Part shown: in pieces, positions 24,852 through 36,453 of the stretch | Position numbering within the stretch: the first letter of the stretch is position 1 | Layout of the letters: every line of letters starts with the position of its first letter | Assembly: GCF_000564855.1 (NCBI RefSeq) | Contig: NZ_AYXG01000166.1 | Coordinates: 1 to 38,092 of the forward strand | Direction of reading: 5' to 3' | Length of the DNA stretch: 38,092 bases | Source of the DNA: Actinokineospora spheciospongiae | GTDB taxonomy: Bacteria; Actinomycetota; Actinomycetes; Mycobacteriales; Pseudonocardiaceae | Translations under genes and position numbers: made by a program | The notes under the pieces: generated by a model | What the model was told of the DNA's origin: nothing | Seen by the model: only the letters and a program-made list of their open reading frames with translations | Databases searched by the model: none

Positions 24852-24951
24852 CACCGCCACCGGGCGACGTCATCACCGAACCACCACCAAGCGCGACCGC
24901 CAAGCCCCCGCCGTCCGTTGCAACCCCCTCCCGGGCCTGGCAGACCAGTCC

Positions 24952-25235
24952 ATGAACCTCTTCAGCCGCCTCTCACCCCACCCGGTGTTGTTGCTCCTCC
25001 TGGGCAGTGACCTGCACATGATGGAACGGCTCACCGCCTACGACCGGCCCTTCTTCGGCCGCGCCGACAACATGACCCTGGGTCCGCTCAACCCCTCCGA
25101 GACCGGCCTCGCAAGTGCCCAGGCACTCCCCTGGCCCGACATCACCAGCATCGGCGACGACCGCGCCTCGTCTGGGGGCCCGCCGACGTCCTCAACGCCT
25201 GGACCGCCGCGCGACCATCGGGCGCCCCCGAAGCC
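24952..25235 (+). pseudogene. Decayed fragment of a DUF234-type ATP-binding protein
   Basis: A short frame contains LLLLLLGSDLHMMERL followed by TAYDRPFFGRADNMTLGPLN. This matches the strand-4/sensor region of the AAA-type ATP-binding protein family often fused to DUF234. No Walker A, Walker B or C-terminal nuclease-like part is present. After about 25165 the protein-like sense seems to shift by one base (LVWGPADVLNAWTAARP in the other frame), suggesting a frameshift. The rest of the 24852-25266 gap holds nothing recognisable. It looks like a remnant left between two minus- and plus-strand operons. Family identification comes from one motif, so confidence is moderate. Confidence 0.42.
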
Positions 25236-25266
25236 CGACGGCCCGAGTGGAGTGGTCGGCAGCCGG

Positions 25267-26286
25267 TCACCACCAGCGCGTCGGCACGGCCAGTGCGACC
25301 TGTTCGGTCGGTTCGGCGCCCAGTGACTCCTTCTCCCGGGACTTGCCCTTGCCCAGTTCCAGGCCCAGCCTGCCCTCGTCGATGCTCCACCCGACCACAC
25401 TCGCGAGGTGGTGGAAGTACAGGTCGCGGATGCCGCCCCGGTCGCGGGGGAGTTGCGACCAGCTCCGCACGACCGGCCGCTGCGGGTGGTCCAGGACGTG
25501 GCCGAACGCCAGCAGTCTGCCGGTGGAGCGGTCGAGGTAGCTGTAGCTGCGCACGTCCGGCTGCGCGGACAGCTCCCGCAGGTACCCGCCGAGGACCCGG
25601 ACGCGCGGGATCAGCGCACCGCCGTACTTGGCGTCGTTCCAGCGCATGACCTCGGCCACCGGGCGGTCGTCGATGACCGCGCCGGTCTGCACCCGGACCT
25701 CCAGGTTGTCGTCGGCGGTCATCCGCTTGACGATGCCGCGCAGGTTGCTGCGCCTGCTGCGCGACAGCGCCATCAGCCACTGCTCGCGGTCGGTCCAGCG
25801 TCCGGTGTGGATGGTCCAGAGCGGTTCGGTGGTCAGGGCTTTGCCCACCCGGTGCTTGATCTGGTCCACCTGGTCCGGTCGGACCTGGCGCCACACCACC
25901 CCGAGCGCGCCCGGCCCCAGCGCCGCGCGCGCGGCCCTGGTGTAGGCGTCGGCGAACTCGGCCAGCGGCACGTGCTCGGCCGACCACCAACCGGGCACGG
26001 CGGCCGAACCGGGGCCGCGCACGTGCAGCGCCCCCAGCCGGGGCCGGGACCCGGCGCGGGCGAAGGAGAACCGGCCCGCGGGCAACCCGAGCCACCCGGC
26101 GTTCACCGCGGCGACCGGCTCGGCACCGTCGAACAGGACGGTGACCAACTGAGGGGTGCGCGCGCCCCACGCCTGCACGGCGAGCACCGGCCACGCCCAG
26201 TCGGCGCGCAGACCGGCCTGGGTGCGCAGGTCGTCCCAGTAGGCGGGTTCGGGGTCGGTGCGCGGGTCCAACACGTCGGCTCTCAC
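25267..26286 (-). CDS. FemAB/GNAT-like acyl- or aminoacyl-transferase (paralog 2)
   Basis: 339-aa paralog of the transferase at 20120-21115. Both open with a DP..DP.P..WDDL-like element and carry a basic helix (here SRSRRSNLRGIVKRM). Both share the C-terminal core: here DLYFHHLASVVGWSIDEGR followed by LELGKGKSREKESLGAEP. The pattern LYFxH...GR..L..GKG....KE..GA is kept while the rest has drifted, so the two probably act on different donors or acceptors. The GTG start at 26286 overlaps the stop of the CGxWH-family gene upstream. No signal peptide. The C-terminus ends with Trp-Trp. Overall role in the block is inferred from pairing, not demonstrated. Confidence 0.75.
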   Translation of the reverse strand: MRADVLDPRTDPEPAYWDDLRTQAGLRADWAWPVLAVQAWGARTPQLVTVLFDGAEPVAAVNAGWLGLPAGRFSFARAGSRPRLGALHVRGPGSAAVPGWWSAEHVPLAEFADAYTRAARAALGPGALGVVWRQVRPDQVDQIKHRVGKALTTEPLWTIHTGRWTDREQWLMALSRSRRSNLRGIVKRMTADDNLEVRVQTGAVIDDRPVAEVMRWNDAKYGGALIPRVRVLGGYLRELSAQPDVRSYSYLDRSTGRLLAFGHVLDHPQRPVVRSWSQLPRDRGGIRDLYFHHLASVVGWSIDEGRLGLELGKGKSREKESLGAEPTEQVALAVPTRWW

Positions 26287-26795
26287 AGCTCCACCACCGG
26301 TTTTCCGTGGATCGGGCAGGCGCCGACGGCCCCCTGCGTGCCGGGGGCGATGTCGACGAGCATCGGCGACCGCTGCCGCAGCAGGGTGAAGGCCAGGCCG
26401 AGCGGGGTCGCGCGGGCGTACACGTCGCGGTGGCACAGGTGCCACCGGCCGCAGTCGGCGCGCACGGCCAGGACACCGAGGAGGTCGTCGCGGATGATGC
26501 CCGCCCCGGGGTGGTCGCGGGCGGCGGCGAGCGGGACGGGGTGTCCCAGGGGGGCGGTTTCGAGGCCGCGGTACGGGTTCGCCTCGGCCGGGCCGCCCCG
26601 GAGGGGGACGAGGTCGGGGAGGCGTTCGACGGCGACCTCGGCGGGGGTGGCGCCCGCGTGGGCGCCGGTGCGGCCGGGTACGAGGGTCGGGTCGGTGCGG
26701 CCGTGCAGGGCCCACAGTTCGCGGTAGTGCGGGACCGTGGCGAACGCGGTCCGCACCACCCGCCGGTAGGTCGGGGTCCAGAGCAGCGGTCGCAC
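26283..26795 (-). CDS. Unrecognised CGxWH-family protein (paralog B)
   Basis: 170-aa protein of unknown function and the shorter relative of the protein at 21878-22633. Shared elements in order are an N-terminal TP/GP..R....A helix with VPHYRELW, then D.LG, DCGRWHLCHRDVYAR, AFTLLRQRSPMLVDI and a final CPIHGKPV. It lacks the roughly 90-residue central insertion. The N-terminal element resembles PaaK/LuxE-type ligases, but no ATP-binding loop is present. The start is set at GTG 26795, where family similarity begins. A longer frame exists upstream but reads through low-complexity DNA. It is translationally coupled (GTGA) to the FemAB-like gene, mirroring the other pair. Confidence 0.65.
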   Translation of the reverse strand: MRPLLWTPTYRRVVRTAFATVPHYRELWALHGRTDPTLVPGRTGAHAGATPAEVAVERLPDLVPLRGGPAEANPYRGLETAPLGHPVPLAAARDHPGAGIIRDDLLGVLAVRADCGRWHLCHRDVYARATPLGLAFTLLRQRSPMLVDIAPGTQGAVGACPIHGKPVVEL

Positions 26796-27461
26796 GGTGA
26801 GGCAGTGTGCCACGGTGGACCGGCCCGGGAAGTCCGCTGGGTGGAGGAATTCCGGGCGGGTGTCGGCTTCCGGTGGCTGTGTCGGAGCCCGGTCTCTTGC
26901 CGCGGGTCCGCTTCGCCTGGACTGCGCCGTGTGCTCCGGCTCAAGAGCCGAGATCTTTTCCGGGGTGCCCCGCCTGCGGTTCGTCGGGCGGTTCGGCACG
27001 GCAGGCAGGCGGATGGCGGGGTTCGGCGTGGCCGGCGGTCGGCGGCGTGGTCGGCGGTTGCGCCGATGAGTCCGACACGTTCGGTGGCTGAGCCGATCGG
27101 CTCGGCGTGGCAGGCGGCTGCGCCGGGGGCGCGGTGGCTGGTTGCCGGACCGGCGGTTTTCGAGGTGGCCGCTTGTCGCTGCGCCGATGGGGTCCGGGGT
27201 GGCTGAATCGGTGGGGGTTCGGGGGCGGTTGGCGACCGGACCCGCGGTTGGCGGAGTGCGGGCCGCTGGGCCAGTGGGTTCGGTGACCGCCGGCCGGGCA
27301 GGCGGTTGTGGGGGTCGGTGGCGGCGCCCGGGGTGGCCGGCCGCCGGGCAGGCAGTTCTCGGGGTGGCCGCCTCCCCGGACGCGCCCCGAGCCCGTGGTG
27401 GGCTCGGGGCGCGTCCGGGGCCGAGCAGGCGGTCGCGGGGTGGCGCGGGCCCGTGGGCGGG
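26796..27461. other. Gene-free GC-rich gap with degenerate repeats
   Basis: About 670 bp between two minus-strand genes. Composition is G-rich on the plus strand, with many loose copies of GGCGGTTG/GCCGG-type words, and I see no gene with protein-like sense. It holds the geosmin synthase terminator near its right end and, on the left, the presumed promoter of the CGxWH/FemAB-like pair, including AGATCTTTTCCGG (26951-26963). Confidence 0.6.
27374..27420 (-). terminator. Perfect 21-bp stem hairpin downstream of geosmin synthase
   Basis: Arms at 27374-27394 and 27400-27420 are perfect inverted complements around a 5-nt loop (GTGGT). The hairpin begins 42 bp past the geosmin synthase stop. There is no long U-tract, as is common in high-GC actinomycetes. 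Stem length and placement make it a strong terminator candidate. Confidence 0.85.
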
Positions 27462-31287
<3,826 letters not shown>

Positions 31288-31390
31288 GCGGGCACGCTAG
31301 CGCCGACCCCCGACAATCCCGTGCTCCCGATCCGGTCGGCGCGGGAACGCAGCGATCCGCCCGGGAACGCCCGCGGGCCAGGGGGAAACA

Positions 31391-31421
31391 GCCGTGGCCC
31401 TCCGCCGAGGAGGGCCACGGC
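31391..31421 (-). terminator. Hairpin terminator after the CdtB-SGNH-FG-GAP gene
   Basis: A perfect 13-bp stem (31391-31403 with 31409-31421) and 5-nt loop sits 6 bp beyond the stop of the minus-strand secreted-protein gene. Strong placement for an intrinsic-type terminator, without an obvious U-tract. Confidence 0.85.
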
Positions 31422-31427
31422 GCGGGG

Positions 31428-33722
31428 TCAGGCCGGGTCGCCGCCGTTGTTCTGCCAGGCGTTGACGACGCCGTTCTGGTCGACCACGAGGTAGTCGTCC
31501 AGTCCGTCACCGTTGAAGTCGGCCAGGTGGACGGCGCCGGGGGCGCTGGTGCCCGTGGCGATCCGGCCCATGGGGATGAAACCGGCCTGCCCGTCCCGGT
31601 CTCCGCCGATGTTGCGCCAGGCGTCGATCCTGCCGCCGTGGCCCAGCAACGCGTAGTCGGCCAGCCGGTCGCAGGTGAGGTCGGCGAACACCACGGTGTC
31701 GCTGGACGTGCCCACACCGGAGGCGATCCGCCCGCGGGGAATCCAGCCCGCGTGCCCGTCGTGGTCTCCCCCGTTGTTCAACCAGGCGTCGACCGCGTTG
31801 GTCTGGGAGACGACGAGGTAGTCGTCGCGCTCGTCGCCGTCGACGTCGGCCAGTTCGATCTGCCTGCTGGTGACGACCTCGGGCACGCCCGTGGCGATCT
31901 GCCCGAGCGCGATCCAGCCCTGCGGGCCGTTCTGGTCACCGCCGTTGTTGCGCCAGGCGTTGATCTGGCCCTGGGTGCCGATGACGAGGTAGTCGTCGCG
32001 GTGGTCGCCGTCGAGGTCGGCGAAGGTGACGGTGTCCGAGGGGCCCGAGCCGGTGCCCCCGGCGACGCGGCCGATCGGGGCCCAGCCCGCTTGCCCGTCG
32101 TGGTCGCCGCCGTTGTTGCGCCAGGCGTCGACGGCACCGCCGGGGTGCAGCACCAGGTAGTCGTCCCTGCCGTCGCCGTCGAGGTCGGCGAAGCGGACCG
32201 AGGGGCCGGTCGCGAAGCCGGTTCCGGAGGCGATCTGACCCCGGGGCAGCCAACTGCCGCCGGGGGTCGGGCAGGACGGCGGCACGGCGCCCCCGGGGGT
32301 GATCCAGCCGTCCTGCACGGCGCCGATGATGGCGTGGTGGAAGGCGTCGGCCATCTTGTGGTAGCCGGAGTCGTTGGGGTGCAGGGTGTCGTCGAGGTCG
32401 GCGGTGGTCACCCCGCGCATGTCCACCAGGCCGACGTGGTGCCCGTCGGCCTGGTGCCCGGCGACCACCTCGTGCAGCGTCTGGTTGAACGAGTCGATGC
32501 GGGCCTGCACGGTGGGCGAGGTCGACGGCACGAGCGTGGCGACCAGCACGACGACGCCGGGCGAGTCCGCGAGCACCCGGTTGATCAGGTGGTTGATCCG
32601 CCCCGGCGCCGCGATGGCGTCGCCGCGGTCCATGTCGTTGGTGCCCGCGTGCAGCGTGACGACGTTCGGGCGCAGGGTGGCGACGGAGAGGTCGGCCGCC
32701 GCGGTGATCTGGTCGATCATCCAGCCGCTGTGGCCCTCGTGCTGCGGGTCGGACATCGCGCCCGAGCTCAGCGAACCCACGAAGTCCAGGGTCGTGACGT
32801 CGCCGCGGAGCTGGTCGTAGAGCTCCGAGCGGTAGCCGGTGTGGTTGGAGCTCCCCACGCCCTCGGTGATCGAGTCGCCCAGCGGCATGACGCGCAGGCT
32901 CTGCGTCGGCGTGGGGTCCGGCTGGTCGTCGGGCGGGAAGGTGTACCGCACCGCGAGGTGGTCCGACAGTTGCACGGCCAGGACGGTGCCCTGCAATTCG
33001 ACGCCGTTGTCCCGCACCATGTAGTCGTAGTGGCTGGTGGGCGCCGTGGCCGGGTGGGTGGGACCGGCGGTGGGGTTCACCACGAAGGGGATGCCGCCGT
33101 TGCGCAAATCCCGGTTGAAGTCCCCGAGCGCGTACCAGCGGTAGTCCGCGTGGTCCGCCTGCCGGTGGGCGCCCACCCGCTGGTTGATGTTGTTCAACAA
33201 CGTCGGCACGTCACCGCCGCTGCCGGAGGCGCCGTGGGCGCTGAAGTACCAGGCGCCGCGCTGGCGCACGCCCAGGGCTGGGCGGTAGGGACCTGCGACC
33301 ACGTCGATCGCATCGACCCGCTCACGGGTGATGATGGCGAGGTTGACCCGGTGGCCGTTCGGGTCCGTCTCCAGCCAGTAGACGTAGGAGTTCGGCCTGC
33401 TCTCCGTTCCGAGCCACCTGAACTCGTGGACCCGCCACTCCCGGCCGGTGCCGTCGGGGGTGGTCACGACCTGCTGCTCGACCGCGCTCTCCGGCGGGGA
33501 GCCCGCCTCCTGCAGGGCCAGGAGGCGGTACTCGCGCATGAGCGACCCCACCCCGGTTTGCCACTTGTTCTCCGTGCTGTGGCCGGCGCCCTGGAGGTTC
33601 CAGGTCCCCACGTTCGGCAGATCCCCGGGAGCGGCCACCGCGGAGCCCGGCGAAGCGATCGGCGCCACCGCCAAGGCGAGCGTGGACACCAGGGCGAGCA
33701 AGGCCCGCAGAGGTCTGGACAC
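31428..33722 (-). CDS. Secreted CdtB-like nuclease + SGNH hydrolase + FG-GAP repeat protein
   Basis: Secreted 764-aa three-module protein. The signal peptide covers about residues 1-31 (cut after AVA). Residues about 36-262 form a DNase I-like domain with the cytolethal-distending-toxin B pattern: GTWNLQGAGHSTENKWQTGV, QEAGSPP (Glu72), FSAHG (His163), LGDFNRD (Asp201, Asn203) and LSDHLAV (Asp254, His255). All expected catalytic residues are present. Residues about 276-470 form an SGNH hydrolase: GDSITEG (Ser284), GTNDM (Asn362) and DDTLHPND (Asp445, His448). Residues about 490-764 hold five FG-GAP/VCBS repeats with Ca-binding DxDGDxRDDYLV loops, the fourth degenerate. GTG at 33722 has AGAGGA upstream. 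It stands as its own transcript with a hairpin terminator. Its target is unknown. Confidence 0.9.
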   Translation of the reverse strand: MSRPLRALLALVSTLALAVAPIASPGSAVAAPGDLPNVGTWNLQGAGHSTENKWQTGVGSLMREYRLLALQEAGSPPESAVEQQVVTTPDGTGREWRVHEFRWLGTESRPNSYVYWLETDPNGHRVNLAIITRERVDAIDVVAGPYRPALGVRQRGAWYFSAHGASGSGGDVPTLLNNINQRVGAHRQADHADYRWYALGDFNRDLRNGGIPFVVNPTAGPTHPATAPTSHYDYMVRDNGVELQGTVLAVQLSDHLAVRYTFPPDDQPDPTPTQSLRVMPLGDSITEGVGSSNHTGYRSELYDQLRGDVTTLDFVGSLSSGAMSDPQHEGHSGWMIDQITAAADLSVATLRPNVVTLHAGTNDMDRGDAIAAPGRINHLINRVLADSPGVVVLVATLVPSTSPTVQARIDSFNQTLHEVVAGHQADGHHVGLVDMRGVTTADLDDTLHPNDSGYHKMADAFHHAIIGAVQDGWITPGGAVPPSCPTPGGSWLPRGQIASGTGFATGPSVRFADLDGDGRDDYLVLHPGGAVDAWRNNGGDHDGQAGWAPIGRVAGGTGSGPSDTVTFADLDGDHRDDYLVIGTQGQINAWRNNGGDQNGPQGWIALGQIATGVPEVVTSRQIELADVDGDERDDYLVVSQTNAVDAWLNNGGDHDGHAGWIPRGRIASGVGTSSDTVVFADLTCDRLADYALLGHGGRIDAWRNIGGDRDGQAGFIPMGRIATGTSAPGAVHLADFNGDGLDDYLVVDQNGVVNAWQNNGGDPA

Positions 33723-33804
33723 CGGATTCCTCTCGGAGGGGGCGGGGGGCAGGCACATCCCCGCCCCCCGGCAGGAGGGTGCGCAACCAGCACCCAAGAG
33801 TGAA

Positions 33805-33821
33805 GCTATTCAGATAATAGC
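33805..33821. promoter_or_regulatory. AT-rich inverted repeat between two minus-strand genes
   Basis: GCTATT-CAGAT-AATAGC lies 37 bp past the stop of the membrane protein and about 83 bp upstream of the secreted fusion gene. It is conspicuously AT-rich for this DNA. It could be a weak terminator of the first gene or an operator/promoter element of the second (minus strand reads TATTAT within it). Confidence 0.4.
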
Positions 33822-33857
33822 GTTCTTCGAGGGTCGGCGGTAGACCTCAGGCGGCGG

Positions 33858-34451
33858 TCAGAACCACGTCCGCATGACACCGGCGCCCAGGAACAGCATG
33901 AGGACCGCCGCACCGATGATCGTGGCGCCCTTCCAGCGGCGCGGGATCTCCCAGGAGGAGGTGAACGGCCGCCGGGCCAGGGCGACGACGCCGAAGGCGG
34001 GGAGCCAGGCGATCATCGACAGGATGCTGGCGTAGATCCCCGCGAAGTACCCGATGTGCATCGCTTCCGCGTCCAGGCCGGGGAAGGTCACCAGGCCGAT
34101 CGCGCCCAGGACGATCGCGGTCGTGGCGTGGACGCCCTGGCGCGGCTGCGGGATCTCTTCCCAGAACATGACCAGGACGCCGGTGTAGACCATGGCGAGC
34201 CCGCCGGGGAGCCAGCCGACGATCGTGTCGAGCACCGGGACGGTGCCCACCGCGTCGCTCAGGGCGGGGGCGATGACGAACCAGAACAGCGGGAACAGGG
34301 CGATCCAGCCGACGACCGCGGCGATCACCAGGGCCACCCGGGTGCCCGACTCCGCCTCGCGCGGCGGGCGTGCGGCGTACGCCGCGGACGTGGTGGGCGA
34401 TCCCCCGTGCCGGTTGCGCTTGCGGTTCCTGCGCTTCTTCTGGCTCGCCAT
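33858..34451 (-). CDS. Small multipass membrane protein, unknown function
   Basis: 197-aa protein with a strongly basic N-terminus (KKRRNRKRNRHGG) followed by four or five hydrophobic segments: VALVIAAVVGWIALFPLFWFV, LPGGLAMVYTGVLVMFW, TTAIVLGAIGLVTFP, YFAGIYASILSMIAWLPAFG and ATIIGAAVLMLFLGAGV. No family is recognised and no catalytic motif is seen. ATG at 34451 is the first plausible start. The gene lies alone between the secreted fusion protein gene and an oxidoreductase pseudogene on the same strand, and nothing in the context hints at its role. Confidence 0.85.
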   Translation of the reverse strand: MASQKKRRNRKRNRHGGSPTTSAAYAARPPREAESGTRVALVIAAVVGWIALFPLFWFVIAPALSDAVGTVPVLDTIVGWLPGGLAMVYTGVLVMFWEEIPQPRQGVHATTAIVLGAIGLVTFPGLDAEAMHIGYFAGIYASILSMIAWLPAFGVVALARRPFTSSWEIPRRWKGATIIGAAVLMLFLGAGVMRTWF

Positions 34452-34534
34452 GGCGGCAACCCTACAAACCGGACATCGCGCCCGGACCGGTGCCCGCGGA
34501 TCAGGCGGGCACCGGTCCCGATCACCGGTTCTGA

Positions 34535-35010
34535 TTACTCAGTGGCCACCACGATCTTGCCGATCATCGCGGAGCCCTCGACCGCCTCGTGGGCCGCGCG
34601 CAGGTTCTCCGGGGTGGTGGGGGTGAGCTTCCTGGTCATCGTGGTCCGCAGCACCCCCGCGTCCACCAGCCGCGCCGTCTCCGCGTAGGTCTCCACGTTG
34701 CCCTCGGAGAACGGGGAGAAGACCCGGTTCACGTCGGACACCTCCGCGCGCAGCCTGCGGTGGTCCACCACGCGGTGGGCGCCGAGGGTGAGTGCCCACT
34801 CGCGGGATTCCGGGCGGGAGGCGGTGGCGACGACGGTCACGCCGGTGAGCCCGCGGGCGAGCTGGACGACCATCGAGCCGACGCCGCCCGCGCCCCCCAC
34901 GACGAGCAGGGTGCCGGTGCTGTCGGCGGTGAGGCCCATGCGCTCGAAGAGGGTTTCCCAGGCGGTGATGGTGGTGAGCGGGAGCGCGGCGGCCTCGGCG
35001 CCACGGGCGG
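34535..35010 (-). pseudogene. Truncated and internally deleted quinone-oxidoreductase-family gene
   Basis: Remnant of a zinc-type MDR (quinone oxidoreductase-like) gene whose intact relatives are about 335 aa. The NAD(P)-binding part LLVVGGAGGVGSMVVQLAR and ATASRPESREWALTLGAHRVVDH are well kept. The N-terminal catalytic domain is missing: family similarity begins at about AAALPLTTITAWETLF, right next to the L,D-transpeptidase promoter region. A middle segment of roughly 50 residues is also lost: SEGNVETYAE runs straight into TARLVDAGVLRTTMTRKL, skipping the HWE/MFTR region of relatives. The frame is open to the TGA at 34535, so a short protein could still be made, but not a working dehydrogenase. 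The expected intact lengths are from family knowledge. Confidence 0.75.
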
Positions 35011-35145
35011 GTGAAACGCATTCCCCGTGGCGCCGTATAAAGGGAAGTGAATCCGTCGGGAGCGGGACACGCGAATAGGCGGGGAACACCCGAACAATTC
35101 GACCGAATCATTTCCAACCGGTCAATCGAGAATCACGGGGATCAG

Positions 35146-36342
35146 ATGCGCAAACCGGACAGGTTGGGCGTGCTCGCGGCGGCCGTGGCCGCCGCCCTGC
35201 TGCTGGGCGGCTGCACCTCCGACACCGGCACGGGCACCGCGGGCGGCGGGCAGGCGGCGGACCGGACCACGCGGGCCGCCGCGGCGGCCGGGGTGGTGGT
35301 GGCGCCCGCGGCGGGTGAGCAGGTCGCGCCGACGACACCGATCGTCGTGACCGCGGAGCAGGGCACCCTGGACGCGGTCACCGTGACGAACGCGAAGAAG
35401 GCGACCCAGGTCAAGGGCGCGCTGTCGGCCGACCGGAAGACCTGGACCTCCGCCGAACCCCTGGGCTACGCCTCGACCTACCAGGTCAAGGCGACCGCGG
35501 TGGACGCCGACGGCCGCAAAGTGGACCGGACGGCCGATGTGACGACCGTGTCGCCCAAGGCGCAGGCCTACCCGTCGTTCATCCCCGCGCCGAGCATCAC
35601 CGACGTCGGGGTGGGGCAGCCGCTGGTGGTGAAGTTCGACCAGGACGTCACCGACAAGGCCGCCGCGGAGAAGGCGCTCACCGTCACCTCGACCCCGGCG
35701 CAGACCGGCGGCTGGTACTGGCTGTCCAAGCGCGAGGCGCACTACCGGCCCAAGGAGTACTGGCAGGCCGGGACGACGATCAAGCTGCACGCGGGGATCT
35801 ACGGAGTGGACCTCGGCGGCGGCGTGTACGGGCAGACCGACCGCGACCTGACCCTCAAGGTGCACGACTCGTGGGTGGCCAAGGCCGACGGCGCCACCGA
35901 GAAGATGGACGTCTTCCAGAACGGCGCCCTGGTCAAGTCGATGCCGATCAGCATGGGCAAGGACGCCACCCCGACGCACTTGGGCGCGCACGTCATCTCG
36001 GACAAGAAGCAGAAGTACACGATGGACTCCTGCACCTACGGGGTGTGCCCGCCGGACCCGAAGGCGTACCGGTCCGACGAGAACTTCGCCCTGCGGATCT
36101 CCAACGACGGCGAGTTCGTCCACGAGAACCCCAACAGCGTCGGCTCGCAGGGCAGCGCCAACGTCAGTCACGGCTGCGTCAACCTCAACGCGGCCAACGC
36201 CTCCTGGTTCTTCGACCACTTCAACCTGGGCGACGTCGTCGAGGTGGCCAACTCCGGCGGCCCGCAGCTCCCGGTCTACGACACCTACGGCGACTGGGCC
36301 GTGCCGTGGGACGCCTGGGTGGCCGGTTCCGCCGTCAAGTGA
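35146..36342 (+). CDS. L,D-transpeptidase lipoprotein (Ldt type)
   Basis: Peptidoglycan cross-linking enzyme (3-3 links) of 398 aa, anchored outside the membrane. The signal ends in lipobox LLLGGC and is followed by a Gly/Thr/Ala linker. Two Ig-like modules come next (around GEQVAPTTPIVVTAEQGTLD and PAPSITDVGVGQPLVVKFD). The YkuD domain then shows MDVFQNGALVKSMPISMGK, GEFVHENPNSVGSQG (His326) and SHGCVNL with catalytic Cys344. This layout matches mycobacterial LdtMt2-class enzymes. ATG at 35146 precedes a clear signal peptide; in-frame starts further upstream would add a non-signal leader. A 16-bp hairpin lies between it and zwf. Essentiality and redundancy cannot be judged here. Confidence 0.94.
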   Translation: MRKPDRLGVLAAAVAAALLLGGCTSDTGTGTAGGGQAADRTTRAAAAAGVVVAPAAGEQVAPTTPIVVTAEQGTLDAVTVTNAKKATQVKGALSADRKTWTSAEPLGYASTYQVKATAVDADGRKVDRTADVTTVSPKAQAYPSFIPAPSITDVGVGQPLVVKFDQDVTDKAAAEKALTVTSTPAQTGGWYWLSKREAHYRPKEYWQAGTTIKLHAGIYGVDLGGGVYGQTDRDLTLKVHDSWVAKADGATEKMDVFQNGALVKSMPISMGKDATPTHLGAHVISDKKQKYTMDSCTYGVCPPDPKAYRSDENFALRISNDGEFVHENPNSVGSQGSANVSHGCVNLNAANASWFFDHFNLGDVVEVANSGGPQLPVYDTYGDWAVPWDAWVAGSAVK

Positions 36343-36396
36343 GCGGGCGCGGTCAGGTGCGCGTCAGCGGGTGGTGGGACGTCTTGCGCTTTTGTG

Positions 36397-36434
36397 GCTG
36401 GGGTCACCGCACACTCGGGTGCGGTGACCCCAGC
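36397..36434 (+). promoter_or_regulatory. Strong 16-bp hairpin just upstream of zwf
   Basis: Arms GCTGGGGTCACCGCAC (36397-36412) and its perfect complement (36419-36434) flank a 6-nt loop. The hairpin lies 54 bp past the transpeptidase stop and ends 6 bp before the zwf AGGAG ribosome site. It may terminate the upstream transcript, fold in the zwf leader, or act as DNA operator. The sequence alone does not decide. Confidence 0.7.
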
Positions 36435-36453
36435 GAGCACAGGAGCGCACACG

